DNA from: JACVRW01 sp963819635
GTDB lineage: Bacteria > Actinomycetota > Thermoleophilia > Solirubrobacterales > Thermoleophilaceae
NCBI GenBank assembly: GCA_963819635.1
Contig: CAWFWX010000003.1
Span: 868,001-932,000, forward strand
Reading direction: 5' to 3'
Length of the DNA: 64,000 bases
The notes beneath the pieces are model-generated. The model had not been told where the DNA came from, did not search any database, and was given only the letters and a program-made list of their open reading frames with translations. Each line of letters opens with the position of its first letter. Within the stretch, counting starts at the first letter, position 1. Both the position numbers and the translations under genes were made by a program. Positions 36,764 through 46,557 of the stretch are shown here, piece after piece.

Positions 36764-38295
36764 GCTCTTACCTTGCGTTTGAGGTCCTTCCTCAAGCGTC
36801 GCCGGCCCCCTGGCGATCGGGCGAGCGCCGTCATGGCGACGGGGTGCAGCGCCGCGCGCACCACACGCCCGCCCATGGGTTGCAACTGCGGCCGCACCGG
36901 GTTCCGGCAAGCACGCTCGACCGCAGCCACGAACCTCGGTGTGGCGGGAACCTCGCCCCCGGCGGGCCGGACGAACTGCTCAACGAAACGCGCCGCGCTC
37001 TCGGCCGCGTTCCAGCGGCCGGTCACCGCGGCTGCCAGCTGCTCGATGTGTTCGTCCAGGGTCTCGGAGGCGCGCAGCGGCCCGCCATTCTTCTCCAGCA
37101 GCTGGTGGAAGTGGACGGTGCCCACCTGGCCCCTCCGAAACTCCGCGAGGAGCAGCGTCAGGCACGGTCGGCCGACGATCGCGCCCTCGATGAAGGCACT
37201 GGTGTTGATGCCCACCATGGCGGCGCTGTGGTGGATCGAGTCGTAGAAGTCAGCGCGCGACGAGTCATCCAACGGGACTTGACCCGACGGTGGCCAGATG
37301 CTGACGCCCTCGAGTTGAGGCACATTCGCCGCGTCCCACTCATCGCGAACCATTTGGGGATGAGGTCGCACGAGGATCCCCGCCTCCCTCAGTTCCTGGT
37401 CCGGCGACGCCCGTAGAGCTTCCACCCAGCGGCGCACAAAGGTTGCCTCGCCTTTCACGTACCCCGAGGACTCGACGTACAGGACGATCGGTCGGTCCGC
37501 GCGCAAGCCGACCTCGCGACAGAAGTCTTGGCGGTCGCGGCTCGGCGACCTGTCGAACCAGTCGTCCCAGTTCTGAGCACCGGTCTTGACCACACGTCCG
37601 CGGGGCACGCGATGCAGGCGCTCCGCCTCTGCCTCCTGCGTGGAGTTCCAGACGGTGAGGAAATCGGGCACCTCGCGCATGCAGCCCTTGCTGGTGAGGT
37701 TGTCCCAACTGAAGATGCAGCCGCCGACCCGTATGCCAAGCCGCTGGGCGCTCCGGACCCAGTCCGCCTGTGGGCTGCCGAACCACACGAGCGGCGTGAC
37801 GAGAATCATGTCGGGACCGCGTTCGGCGATGAAGGCCTCGATGGCCCTGCTCGATGGCAGGGACCGCTCTACGTGGTCCAGGCTCGCGCGCAGCGCCCGG
37901 GGTCCGCGGGCGCCTGCGAATGGCGCCAAGGACGACAACGTCCGCGCCCACCTCGGAGCATCCCGCTCTGCCCGCGTCCGGAATTCGGGAAACGCGTCGT
38001 AGGTAGGCCGCTGGTAGTGCACGCTGTCGAGGGCGAGGCGAAGCTGGCGGCCTACCTCGCCGAAGCCGTCGTTCTCCCTCCTCGGCGCCCTCTCCCAACT
38101 CACGTTCGGGTGGCGCTCGGCCAATCCGTTGACGAAGTCCAGCTGACCGGGGATCCGCTCCCGAACACGCTCGATGGCGACGACGATGCGATGCCCGCGT
38201 TCGGCCAGGAGCTCGAGGGGGCCCTCGAAGTAGCGAATTCGCCCTGGGTCGGATGCCACGAACAGGATCGAGAGCGGGCGGTCAGGGTCTACCAC
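36760..38295 (-). CDS. GT-B-like glycosyltransferase of uncharacterised family, copy E (intact)
   Basis: 511 residues in one frame from a GTG, so this is the reference copy of the family. Order of motifs: SILFVASDPGRIRYFEGPLE, ALDSVHYQRPTYDAFPEFRT, MILVTPLVWFGSPQADWV, FSWDNLTSKGCMREVPDFLT, VWNSTQEAEAERLHRVPRG, VLYVESSGYVKGEATFVRRW, ILVRPHPQ, ADFYDSIHHSAAMVGINTSA, FIEGAIVGRPCLTLLL and FVEQFVRPAGGEVPATPRFV. Two Rossmann-like halves fit a GT-B fold. The tail is Arg-rich and may bind membrane. It sits between NeuC and the sugar O-methyltransferase in an operon with short overlaps, so it probably transfers the sugar made there. Confidence 0.75.
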   Translation of the reverse strand: MVDPDRPLSILFVASDPGRIRYFEGPLELLAERGHRIVVAIERVRERIPGQLDFVNGLAERHPNVSWERAPRRENDGFGEVGRQLRLALDSVHYQRPTYDAFPEFRTRAERDAPRWARTLSSLAPFAGARGPRALRASLDHVERSLPSSRAIEAFIAERGPDMILVTPLVWFGSPQADWVRSAQRLGIRVGGCIFSWDNLTSKGCMREVPDFLTVWNSTQEAEAERLHRVPRGRVVKTGAQNWDDWFDRSPSRDRQDFCREVGLRADRPIVLYVESSGYVKGEATFVRRWVEALRASPDQELREAGILVRPHPQMVRDEWDAANVPQLEGVSIWPPSGQVPLDDSSRADFYDSIHHSAAMVGINTSAFIEGAIVGRPCLTLLLAEFRRGQVGTVHFHQLLEKNGGPLRASETLDEHIEQLAAAVTGRWNAAESAARFVEQFVRPAGGEVPATPRFVAAVERACRNPVRPQLQPMGGRVVRAALHPVAMTALARSPGGRRRLRKDLKRKVRA

Positions 38296-38319
38296 GCTCG
38301 CATCAACCTCGCGACGGGC

Positions 38320-39513
38320 TCATACGGACGAAACGAGCGATGCAGGATCGTAGGTAAGGCGCTTCTGGATAGGAGGCCTCGCCGACGCAAGGACATCGGC
38401 GATCTTGGGTCCCGCAGAACCGTCCCCGAAGAGGTGATCTCGCCCATAACGTCCGTGCGCGACCTGCTCGCGAATGGCGTCCGCGATCTGATCCCGGTCG
38501 TGGTCGACCTGAACGACGTTGCTGCCGCACTCGCGGTTCTGCTGCCGCGACCCAACGTTCACGGCTGGTGTGCCCAGGTAGGCGCCCTCTCGGAGCGCGG
38601 CCGAGGAGTTGCCCACCATGCACGCGCAGTGTGCCATGAGCTTGGCGAACACCTCCGGCGGGAGGTTGCGGAAGAAATGGAAGCCGTGGTCGCGGCCCCT
38701 CTCTCGGAACTGCCGCAAGCCCTTGGCGACCTGCTCCGACCCGGCGTCCACGTTAGGCCAGAAGACGACGGCCTGCATCCCCATCGCCGCCACCGCATCG
38801 ATCGTGGCATTGATCTGGTCCAGCCCCCGCCCGTACTCGGTGGTCACGGGGTGCTGCATCATCAGGAGGAAGGGCTTGCGCGGATCGACGGCCGCGCCCA
38901 CGCCGCCGAAGTGGGCGAGCGTGTCCTCCCGCAGTGCGAGGTCGGTCTTTGCGACGAGGTCGATCGACGGACATCCAACGTTGAACACGGTCTCCGGGGC
39001 TTCCCCCAACGCAACGACGCGCCGCGCGCTCAGCTCGGTAGCCGGGAAGTGGAGGTGGGCGAGCTTGGTAACGGCATGCCGAACGCTCTCATCGATCGAG
39101 CCAGAGACCTCGCCGCCCTGGGTGTGGGCGACCGGGATATTCATGTAGGCCGCGGCAACGGCGGTGGCGATCGTCTCGAACCGATCCGCCACTGTGAGGA
39201 CGATGTCAGGCTGCAGCATCTCGAACACCGTTGGGAGCTCGAGCAGGCCAAGGCCCGTCGACTTCGCCATGGACGCGGGGTTCTCGCCCTCAATGATGAG
39301 TCGGATGGTGGCCTTCGGCGCGAAGCCATCCATCGCCATCACATCGACCGACGTGCCAAAGCGCTCGAGGAGCGTCGATGCCGCAGCCACAACCTGCAGC
39401 TCGAGGTCTCCGCGGTCATCAATTGCGGCCAGAACGGACTTGATCCGCGCGTAGTTCGCGCGACTCGCCACGACTACGCAGACCTTCCGGACGCCTGACT
39501 CCGCCTCAGCCAC
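38320..39513 (-). CDS. neuC: UDP-N-acetylglucosamine 2-epimerase (hydrolysing), NeuC type
   Basis: About 397 residues. KVCVVVASRANYARIKSVLA, MLQPDIVLTVADRFETIATA, IPVAHTQGGEVSGSIDESVR, HAVTKLAHLHFPATELSARR, VFNVGCPSID, LLMMQHPVTTEYG and CMVGNSSAALREGAYLGTPA are the landmarks of the WecB/NeuC fold. The enzyme releases N-acetylmannosamine-type sugars from UDP-sugars and is the first step of sialic/legionaminic acid synthesis, feeding NeuB. GTG 39513 overlaps the upstream stop by 8 bp; an upstream GTG at 39543 would add 10 residues. The NeuB/NeuA genes it serves are 12-18 kb away, unlike the usual tight neuCBA order. Confidence 0.85.
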   Translation of the reverse strand: MAEAESGVRKVCVVVASRANYARIKSVLAAIDDRGDLELQVVAAASTLLERFGTSVDVMAMDGFAPKATIRLIIEGENPASMAKSTGLGLLELPTVFEMLQPDIVLTVADRFETIATAVAAAYMNIPVAHTQGGEVSGSIDESVRHAVTKLAHLHFPATELSARRVVALGEAPETVFNVGCPSIDLVAKTDLALREDTLAHFGGVGAAVDPRKPFLLMMQHPVTTEYGRGLDQINATIDAVAAMGMQAVVFWPNVDAGSEQVAKGLRQFRERGRDHGFHFFRNLPPEVFAKLMAHCACMVGNSSAALREGAYLGTPAVNVGSRQQNRECGSNVVQVDHDRDQIADAIREQVAHGRYGRDHLFGDGSAGPKIADVLASARPPIQKRLTYDPASLVSSV

Positions 39514-40486
39514 CCGAGCCTTCCCGAGGAGTCGCTTCCGCACCCATGTGGTCGACGAGTGCGGTCCAACTGCGTTCGCGAGCCACCTCCATCGCCCGGA
39601 GGCTGAGGCGCTTCAACACCATTGGATCGGTTGGTAGCGCGGATGCCTGGTTGATGTCAATCGCGGTGTCCATATGCACAAGCTCTGGTGGCGAGGACTC
39701 ATCGAGGTTGGTGATTATCACGCACCCTTGCTCCATCGCCGCGGCGAGCGATGTGTTGTTCGCGCGGGCCCCGTTCGCGAAGAACGCCGCGAAGAACGTC
39801 GTCTGCCGCAGATGGTTGTAGACAGCGACGTCCGACAGATTGCCCATGAAGTAGAGGCCCCGCGTGAAGATTCGACTCATCTCCTCGAAGACCGACTGGG
39901 CGTCGCTCATGCTCTTCGTCTCGTGGTTGGCGCTCGAGACGTAGACGACGTAGCTCTGCCCTGACGCCTCCAGAAGGTCGCGCAGCCGGCGGAACATGTC
40001 CGTCCGGATCTTGTGCGCCATCCCAAATGAGAAGACCGAGATCTCTGCGGGCTGGTACGGCCGCTGGTCGAGAACGAGGCCGGGTGTCCACGCGGGCTCG
40101 ACGCACGGGTGGGCGTCCCGGAGCCGCTTGCCTATCTCGTCGTTGCCAGCCCAGACTCGCACCGCGGCCGCGAGAAGCATTCGCTCCAACGGGAGGTCCG
40201 ACCAGTCGTGCACGAACAGCTCTAGGCGCCAGTCGTGCCGATCGAGCCTGGCCTCGATCTCCTGTTGGTCGTCCGGCGGGACCTCCGAGACCTTGAACGA
40301 GAACAGGGGTCGCTTCATGGAATCGAGTTGCGGATCGAGTATGTGGAGCAACGGCACGCCAAGGCGGTCGGCAAGGATCTCGTTGAAGCGAACGACGCCG
40401 GATGCGAACGCGTCCGTGTGATACGTGACCACCGCATCGAGAGGGTGACGGCCATCCGAGGTCCGGGGGTGTGGATCGGCGTCCAA
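39506..40486 (-). CDS. Glycosyltransferase-like protein, unknown family
   Basis: 326 residues from a TTG preceded by GAGG. ISVFSFGMAHKIRTDMFRRL followed by YVVYVSSANHETKS looks like the start of the donor half of a GT-B enzyme, and FFAAFFANGARANNTSLAAA then MEQGCVIITNLDESSPPEL resembles the ligand-binding loop and the rim of such enzymes. No named family was recognised. It is bracketed by the cytidylyltransferase (7 bp) and NeuC (8-bp overlap), so it is part of the same pathway. It could instead be an epimerase-like relative. Confidence 0.55.
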   Translation of the reverse strand: MDADPHPRTSDGRHPLDAVVTYHTDAFASGVVRFNEILADRLGVPLLHILDPQLDSMKRPLFSFKVSEVPPDDQQEIEARLDRHDWRLELFVHDWSDLPLERMLLAAAVRVWAGNDEIGKRLRDAHPCVEPAWTPGLVLDQRPYQPAEISVFSFGMAHKIRTDMFRRLRDLLEASGQSYVVYVSSANHETKSMSDAQSVFEEMSRIFTRGLYFMGNLSDVAVYNHLRQTTFFAAFFANGARANNTSLAAAMEQGCVIITNLDESSPPELVHMDTAIDINQASALPTDPMVLKRLSLRAMEVARERSWTALVDHMGAEATPREGSGG

Positions 40487-40493
40487 CGCGTCC

Positions 40494-40979
40494 TCAACTC
40501 GGTAGCGAGCCGCCGCCCGTCGCCGAGCGCGGGGGCTCCCAGCCGCGCAAGCGACGAGCGTAGTCCGCGACGAGCGTGGAGGAGGAATCCAGGACGGTGT
40601 TCAAGAACACGATCTCCACATCGTGCTCGGCGCAGAGCTCGACCTGTCTCGCCGGCAGCCGGCCCTTCCAGTCCAGACCCTTGACATAGAAACGGGGGCG
40701 CAGCAGCTCCAGCACCTCTTCGGTCGACACCGACGAGGCGTGCGTGTAGTCGACGAACCGGATGGCGTCGATCAGCAGAACCCGATCCTCTTGCGGGAGG
40801 AGCACAGGGTGCTTTCGCTCGACCCACCCGTCCGGGGATACGTTGCATAGCAGCGGCACGCCCAGGTCACGCGCGGCGCGAAAGTACTCGATGTGGCCGG
40901 CGTGGACGGGATCGAAGCCACCGTCAACCATCGCGACGCGCTGGTGTAGGCGGGCCAACTCTTCCCTCTCCAGGATCAC
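40494..40979 (-). CDS. Cytidylyltransferase-like nucleotidyltransferase (HldE-C/TagD type)
   Basis: 161 residues. MVDGGFDPVHAGHIEYFRAA contains the HxGH signature of the nucleotidyltransferase superfamily that makes ADP-heptose or CDP-glycerol. Later conserved parts are KHPVLLPQEDRVLLIDAIRF, YVKGLDWKG and VFLNTVLDSSSTLV. The GTG at 40979 overlaps the upstream stop by 4 bp (GTGA), which decides the start over GTG 40994. No kinase partner is fused. The activated compound is unknown; the neighbouring GT-B-like families resemble polyol-phosphate transferases, so a CDP-polyol donor is one possibility. Confidence 0.8.
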   Translation of the reverse strand: MILEREELARLHQRVAMVDGGFDPVHAGHIEYFRAARDLGVPLLCNVSPDGWVERKHPVLLPQEDRVLLIDAIRFVDYTHASSVSTEEVLELLRPRFYVKGLDWKGRLPARQVELCAEHDVEIVFLNTVLDSSSTLVADYARRLRGWEPPRSATGGGSLPS

Positions 40980-42061
40980 CGCACGCCGCTCCACTCAAGG
41001 TCACGCCAACTCGACAGGATGTCCTCCGGGGCCGAGACCGTCGCGTCCAGCAGGCGTAGATCCGGCAGGGCAAGTCCTACGCGGGCCGCGTCGAGCACGT
41101 CGCGATGGACGGGGTTGAAGTTCCTCTCCGAGAAGATTCCCACGGCAGGGATTCCCAGAAGGACCGCGAGGTAGGAGAACCCGCCGTAGGTCGAAACAAC
41201 GCCCGCGGAACGTGCGATCGCCTCGCTTTGCATCGCGAGGTTTGAACGGGGATAACGCAGGTCCGCCAATGGCCTGACGCCAGGCACGCCTGTCAGGTCG
41301 AAGTCCGGATGGTCCTCGAAGGAAAGTCTCTGTGCAAGCACTACAACCGTGGTCTTCTCTGCCAGGCGCCGTACGAGCGCCTCAATGTAGGCCTGGTTGG
41401 CTCGGGTGGGGGGAAGACAGCTACTGGCGTAGGGCTTCACGACGCTGATGAACTCGTCTGGAAGGTCGAGCGGCATCGACTTGGCGAACGGCGCCGGGCT
41501 CGGCAGGGGCCGGAAGTCGAGAGCCGGGAGCGCCGCCTGCACTGAACGATCGCCGCTCCATGCGTGGCGAAGGCGCAGGAACATCTGCGACGGGTGCACC
41601 TGTGCCTCCGGCTGGACTCCCAGAAGTCCTCGAACGCGGTCGAGCACCTCGACGTCGATGGACTCCATCCGTAGCTGCTTCTGGTCGCCGGCTGCTCGAC
41701 GCCTCTCCTCCATGCGCTGAGCGAACTCCTCCGAGTCCATGACATCGAGGGCATCGACGTATGAACCCGCTATGTCCCGGTACCAAGGGTCGGCACCGCC
41801 ACGCGAAACAGCGACCACACGATCGCGTTCTATGCCGTGGCGTCGAAGCATCCACCGCACGAACGGGAGCCAGTACAGGACTTCGTAGCCGACCTCAGAC
41901 AGGAATGGGCCCACTACCACCGGCGATGTTGACTCCGCCGCCCGGGCAATACGAGCGTCCATGGACCGTAGCGCGACCCTGATCTCCACCTCCCGCCGGA
42001 CGGCGGTGGCAAACTGAGCCGGCGTCCTCGGCCTGAAGAGTCGCTTCGTATAACGGATCAT
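40976..42061 (-). CDS. Second uncharacterised glycosyltransferase-like family, stand-alone copy
   Basis: 361 residues from the ATG at 42061; the upstream open frame is antisense to a real gene region and is rejected. VVVGPFLSEVGYEVLYWLPF, VRWMLRRHGIERDRVVAVSR, GGADPWYRDIAGSYVDALDV, AQVHPSQMF and STYGGFSYLAVLLGIPAVGI match, in order, the C-terminal half of the fused protein at 28868. The Gly-rich loop near the C-terminus resembles the acceptor/nucleotide rim of heptosyltransferase-like GT-B enzymes, so a glycosyltransferase role is plausible but unproven. It leads the operon with the cytidylyltransferase and NeuC. Confidence 0.65.
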   Translation of the reverse strand: MIRYTKRLFRPRTPAQFATAVRREVEIRVALRSMDARIARAAESTSPVVVGPFLSEVGYEVLYWLPFVRWMLRRHGIERDRVVAVSRGGADPWYRDIAGSYVDALDVMDSEEFAQRMEERRRAAGDQKQLRMESIDVEVLDRVRGLLGVQPEAQVHPSQMFLRLRHAWSGDRSVQAALPALDFRPLPSPAPFAKSMPLDLPDEFISVVKPYASSCLPPTRANQAYIEALVRRLAEKTTVVVLAQRLSFEDHPDFDLTGVPGVRPLADLRYPRSNLAMQSEAIARSAGVVSTYGGFSYLAVLLGIPAVGIFSERNFNPVHRDVLDAARVGLALPDLRLLDATVSAPEDILSSWRDLEWSGVR

Positions 42062-42110
42062 GTCTCGGGCGCGCGGCAGTCTAGCTCTCAACGCGACCGT
42101 CGCCGATCCG

Positions 42111-42905
42111 TCAGACCGGACGTAGCCCGAGGCAACGGTCGTACAGCTCTGCGTCCAGCCACGCGAGCGACAGGATGCTCGTCGCGTTGGCCACCGTGCG
42201 AACCACAGGCGAGGATTGGACGAGGGCTGTCGCTTCGCGAACCGCTCGCTTTGGCGGCGACCCGAGCCGGACCGCCAGGGTGCGCGCCACGGCGACAGGG
42301 TCGATCGCGGTTTCAACGCGCGAGAGGACGTCGCCGAACAGCAGCTCGCGCCAATGGTCCGCGTCCTCCGGGGGTCCGGCGGTCACCTGCATTCTCTCTG
42401 TGTCATGCCACGGCCGGAGCAGAGCACGGCTCTGGGGGTTCGACCATGAGCGGAGGCGCTCGCTCTTGGGGTCACCCGCCTCGTGGCCCAACGCCTCGAG
42501 GGCCCGTCGCTTCGGCAGGCGCGCGCCGTGCTCCGTCAGGAGGGCGGCGAGTGGCTCGCGTAGGAGCGCGATGGTGTCCGCACCCTCGCCGAGGGCGGCC
42601 GCGAGGTATGCGGCGGTGGGACCGGCGGCAAGGACAACGGAATCCTGTGCACCCTCGCTCAACGCCATCCAAGCATCGCTGTGCCAAGCGCGAAGGGCAG
42701 AATCAGAGGCACCGGGCGCAGGGGCCGGGAGCAGGCGCCGGCGCCCGCCAGGCATGGAGTCGAGCAGCGCGGCGGTCAGGGTGTCCGCGCCCGTGCCAGG
42801 CAGATGCGGGAACACCAGGATCGGCCGGGGCGACGCGGTCGGCTCGCTCAGCACCAGCTGCAGAGGTGCCGGGGACGGATGGATGTTCTTGCCCGCGGGA
42901 CTCAT
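42111..42905 (-). CDS. Degenerate sulfotransferase-like partner protein (copy 2)
   Basis: 264 residues, intact. PILVFPHLPGTGADTLTAAL corresponds to the weakened PAPS loop of copy 1 (VVLFETPGSGSDYLAAAL). SALRAWHSDAWMALSEGAQD, NPQSRALLRPWHDTER and HWRELLFGDVLSRVE match copy 1 with few gaps. It is head-to-head with ST2 with 17 bp between the starts, repeating the ST1/copy-1 arrangement, and on its 3' side it runs into the stand-alone second-family gene after 49 bp. The shared context argues for a sulfation-related accessory function. Confidence 0.65.
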   Translation of the reverse strand: MSPAGKNIHPSPAPLQLVLSEPTASPRPILVFPHLPGTGADTLTAALLDSMPGGRRRLLPAPAPGASDSALRAWHSDAWMALSEGAQDSVVLAAGPTAAYLAAALGEGADTIALLREPLAALLTEHGARLPKRRALEALGHEAGDPKSERLRSWSNPQSRALLRPWHDTERMQVTAGPPEDADHWRELLFGDVLSRVETAIDPVAVARTLAVRLGSPPKRAVREATALVQSSPVVRTVANATSILSLAWLDAELYDRCLGLRPV

Positions 42906-42922
42906 CGGTCAGGATTCACGCC

Positions 42923-43965
42923 GTGACCGGGAACGTAGCGCGCGTCGAGCCGGCGCTCAGCTTGGCCGACTGGGCCGACGCCGAGCGTCTCTTCCGCTCC
43001 CGCAGGGAGGCGATCGTCACGGTCGACCAGCCGCTTGTCCTCGTCTCCCAGGTCCAGCGCTCGGGCGGGACGCTCGTGAACACGCTCCTCGACGGGCATC
43101 CGGAGCTCCACGTGCATCCCCACGAGCTGCACATCGGTCACCCGACGAAGGCGGACTGGCCGGTGCTGGATCTTGGCGCCGGGCCGGACGCATGGCTCGA
43201 CATGCTCGCTGAGCCGAGGCTCGACACCCTCTTCGCGACCGGATATCGAAAGAAACCGGAGAAGCACGTGAGCGACGATTCGGCGTTGCCCTTCACCGTC
43301 GTCCCGTCGTTCGTGGAGCACCTCTTCAGGCTGCTGTGCCGCGAGCGGGCCGTGGATTCCGCTCGCGGGGTGATCGATAGACGCGTACATGACCGCGCTC
43401 TTCAACGCGTGGATCGACAACCAGGGGCTGCGCGAGGAGCCGAAGAGGTGGGTCACCGGCTTCGCCCCTCGCGCGGCCTTGGGCGAGAGCAGCAGGCGAC
43501 CGCTTCTTCGCCGACTACCCGGACGGCCGGGTCGTCTCGTGCCTGCGCGACCCGAGGGCCTGGTACGCGTCCGCCAGCCGCTCTCCGACCGCTACGCGGA
43601 CCTCGACGAGGCGACTCGCGCTGTGGCGCCGCGGGGCGACCGAGATGGCGGACGGCCAAGCGCGAGGCGCCCGGACCGCGTGTTCATCCTCACCTACGAG
43701 GCGCTCGTCGCCGACCCGCAGCGGGTCATGGGCGCACTGGCCGACTGGCTCGGGATCTCCTGGCACCCGATCCTTGTCGAACCGACCTTCAACCGGATGC
43801 CCGACCGCGGCGAACTCGAGCTACGACGTCAGCGGCACGGGTGTGCGGACCGAGTCGCTCGACGCGTGGAGCGGACGTGCGTGCTCCGCGAGGCCGGTCG
43901 CCGCCTCGAGTCGGTCGCTCTCCCCGTCGACGCGGAGGTGCGGTCGCTCGCCGAACGCCGCCTAG
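42923..43965 (+). CDS. Sulfotransferase family protein (ST2, frameshifted)
   Basis: Starts at GTG 42923. The N-terminal half is intact to about 43380: PLVLVSQVQRSGGTLVNTLL (PAPS loop), HPHELHIGHPTKADWPVLDL and RKKPEKHVSDD. Then the frame changes several times through MTALFNAWIDNQGLREEPKR, DGRVVSCLRDP, YASAS, VFILTYEALVADPQRVMGAL and WLGISWHPILVEPTFNRMP. It is nearly collinear with ST1 over its whole length. It shares its promoter region with the divergent partner gene. The TAG at 43963 may coincide with the stop of the convergent HAD gene in another CTAG. Confidence 0.75.
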
Positions 43966-44635
43966 CCCGAGCAGCTCGGCGAAGCGCGCGGGCTCCGGCA
44001 GGCGCTCGAGCGTCGAGCCACGGCGCCGCACGCCTCCAGCTCGTCGACCGCGTAGCGTGCCTGTGGCGACCGCCACCGTGCGCGCGCCGATCGCCTGGCC
44101 GCAGCGGATGTCGTGGGGCGTGTCGCCGATCACGACAGACGTACCGGTCGCTGCGCCGGTGCCGTTGACCAGCTCGCGCGCCGCCCTCGCGATCGTCACC
44201 CGGTCGTCGCCGTCGCGGCAGAACGCGCCGCCCTCGAAGTAGTCCGCCAGCCCGTAGTGGGCCAGCTTCGCGCGCGCCCCCGCCGCCGTATTCCCTGTGA
44301 GCAGCATGCAGCTCACACCCGGGCGCGCGCGCAGGTCCTCCAGGACCGCCTCCACGCCCGGCAATACGCGACCCCGGCGCCGGTGCGAGGCACTCGGGCA
44401 GGTGACGCTCGTACGAGCGCAGCAGCGCGCTCAGGCGATCCGGCTCGGCCGCCAGGCCGCAGTGTTCGATCACCAATGCCGCGACCTCGCTGTCGGTCAG
44501 CCCGGCCGTATGCAGGCCCGACAGGTCGGGCTCGTCGCCGCACACCTCGCGCGCCGCGTCCTCGAGGGCGAATACGCCGGCGCGGGCCGTGGTGAGCAGG
44601 GTGCCGTCGATGTCCCAGAACAGGACCTGGCTCAT
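43962..44635 (-). CDS. HAD-family phosphatase (frameshifted)
   Basis: MSQVLFWDIDGTLLTTARAG contains the nucleophile motif DxDGT. After a break near 44360 the rest reads VSCMLLTGNTAAGARAKLAH, YFEGGAFCRDGDDRV and VVIGDTPHDIRCGQAIGART, the motif II Thr and motif III/IV acidic residues of a phosphoglycolate-phosphatase-like HAD. The 3' end is approximate. Its ATG overlaps the transketolase stop by 4 bp (ATGA). In this operon it is a good candidate for removing a phosphate from a nonulosonic acid 9-phosphate or its precursor; this comes from context, not from specificity residues. Confidence 0.72.
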
Positions 44636-46525
44636 GCCCGAACCGGCAGGGTGGCCCTCACACGCCGTGCGACGCCGGCGGCGTCGAGCCGGTGCGCCCG
44701 CAGCACCTCGTCGTTGGTGCCGCAGACCGGCACCTCCTCGACGCCGAGCTTGTGCACCGGCACTGCCCCGCCGAGCGCGGCGAGCACGGCGTCGCCCTGG
44801 CCGCCGACCGAGTAGTGGTTGTCGAGGCAGAAGAGCGGGCGGCTGCCGGCGAGCTCCGCCAGCCAGTCGCCGTCGATGCCGCGCAGCCAGGGAAGGGCGA
44901 GCACGCCGCAGTCCACGCCCTCCGCCGCCATCAGCTCCGCCGCGGCCCAGGCCTGGGAGACCATCACCGGCCCGTCCGCCACGAGCAGCGCATCGGCGCC
45001 GTCGCGCAGCACCGTGCCGCGACCGGGCGTCAGCCCGGCGTGCCCGGCGGCTCGAAGCCGAGCTCCCAGGGGACGCTCACGAGCCGGATGTAGACCGGAC
45101 CCGTGGCCTCGCGCACCGCCCAGTCGACCGCCGCGCGAGCCTCGTCCTCGCAGTACGGCTCGATCAGCGCCATGCCGGGCATCGCGCCGAGCGCCGAGAT
45201 GTCGCGGACCGACTGGTGCGAGTGGCCCGGACCGCCGGGCACGAGGCCGGCCAGCGAGCCGGCGTAGATGACCTTGGTCGCCCTCGGTGGCGTTGTTGTA
45301 GATCTGCTCGTTCGGCCGCGTGGAGAGGAAGCAGGCGAAGGAGTGGCAGACCGGGAGCAGCCCGGCGAGCGCCATCGCGCCCGGCCTGCGAGACCATGTC
45401 CTGCTCGGCGATGCCGCACTCGAAGAAGCGCTCGGGGAAGCGCTCGCGGAAGGGGACGAGGCCCGGTGTCGAGCACCAGGTCGGCGTCGAGCGCGACGAG
45501 CCGCGGCTCCGTCTCGCGCCTGCATCGACCAGCGCCTCGCCGTAGGCGGCGACGAGCTGCTGCCGGCTCGCGCGGCGGCGAGCGGGCGCGCGGCGGCTCG
45601 GCCGCGACGAGCTCGAACCGGTCGGAGGCCGAGCGTCTCGAGCCGCTCCGCCAGGCGCGCCTCGAGCTCCTCGAGCCCGCGCTCGTACTCCTCCGGGCTC
45701 GGCGCGCCCGAGTGGAAGCCGTACAGCGAGGTGGTCGCCTGCGGCAGGTCATGCGGCTCCATGAAGGAGACGCCGGCGCCCTTGAGGGTGTCGGCGATCA
45801 GCAGCTTGGGCCGCTCCTGCTCCGCACCCAGCTGCTCCAGGGCGCGGGCGAGCGCGCGCGCGTCGTTCCCGTCGCAGCGCCCGACCGCCCAGCCGAACGC
45901 CTCGACCTTGCGCTCCAGGTCGCCGAGGTCGCTGACCTGCGAGACCCAGGTGTCGGACTGGAGCTTGTTGTGGTCGACGATCACCGTGATCTCGCCGAAG
46001 CGCGCGGTTGGCGGTCGGCTGCAGCGACTCCCAGAACTGCCCCTCCTGGAGCTCGCCGTCGCCGGTGAGCACGAAGACCCGGCCCGGGCGGCCCTGCAGC
46101 CGGTCGGCGAGCACGAAGCCGCGCGCCTTCGAGATGCCCATCCCGAGCGAGCCGGTGCTGGTGACCACCTCCGGCGTGTGCGGCGACGTCCGGGTGGCCG
46201 GGCAGGCCGCCCAGGCGGCGCAGGCCGGTGGATCCGCTCGAACGGCAGCCGCCCGAGCCGATCAGCACCGCGTAGAGCGCCGGGAGCGTCGTGGCCCTTG
46301 GAGGAGAAGTAGCGGTCGCCCTCCCCGAGCACCTCGAGGTGAAGCCAGGCGAGCGATGTCCATGCAGCTGAAGCTCGTGCCGATGTGGCCGGAGCCCGCG
46401 CGGGCGATCATGTAGAGCACGTTGATCCGGCAGGCGTCCGCGAAGGCGGCCGCCCGCTCGGCGGGGTCGGCGTCGGCGGCCCGGATGCGCTCGAACTGCT
46501 CCAGCGGGACGTACTGGAGACTCAC
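44632..46525 (-). CDS. Transketolase-like thiamine-diphosphate enzyme (frameshifted)
   Basis: GTG 46525 has a GGAGG about 10 nt upstream. INVLYMIARAGSGHIGTSFS starts the PP domain, then YFSSKGHDAPG, the ThDP site FVLTGDGELQEGQFWESL with DHNKLQSD, and in the Pyr domain ECGIAEQDMVSQAG-like pieces, SFACFLSTRPNEQIYNNATE and GPGHSHQSVRDISALGAMPG. The C-terminal domain LFCLDNHYSVGGQGDAVLAA is intact. Six or more frame breaks lie between 45030 and 46340. Biosynthetic loci use such enzymes to move a two-carbon unit; here it is placed between NeuA and a HAD phosphatase, so the substrate is probably a keto-sugar feeding or modifying the nonulosonic acid. Confidence 0.75.
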
Positions 46526-46557
46526 CGTGCCGCGGCCTCCGCGATGCGACGCGGCGG

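Noticed and set aside
37528..39498. Plus-strand open frame of 656 codons
   Set aside because: It is antisense to copy E and NeuC, both of which have convincing family motifs, and its own composition is Arg/Ala/Pro-rich shadow sequence.
42251..42920. Long upstream extension of ST2 in the same frame
   Set aside because: It is antisense to the 42111-42905 partner gene; the GTG at 42923 gives the normal sulfotransferase N-terminus.
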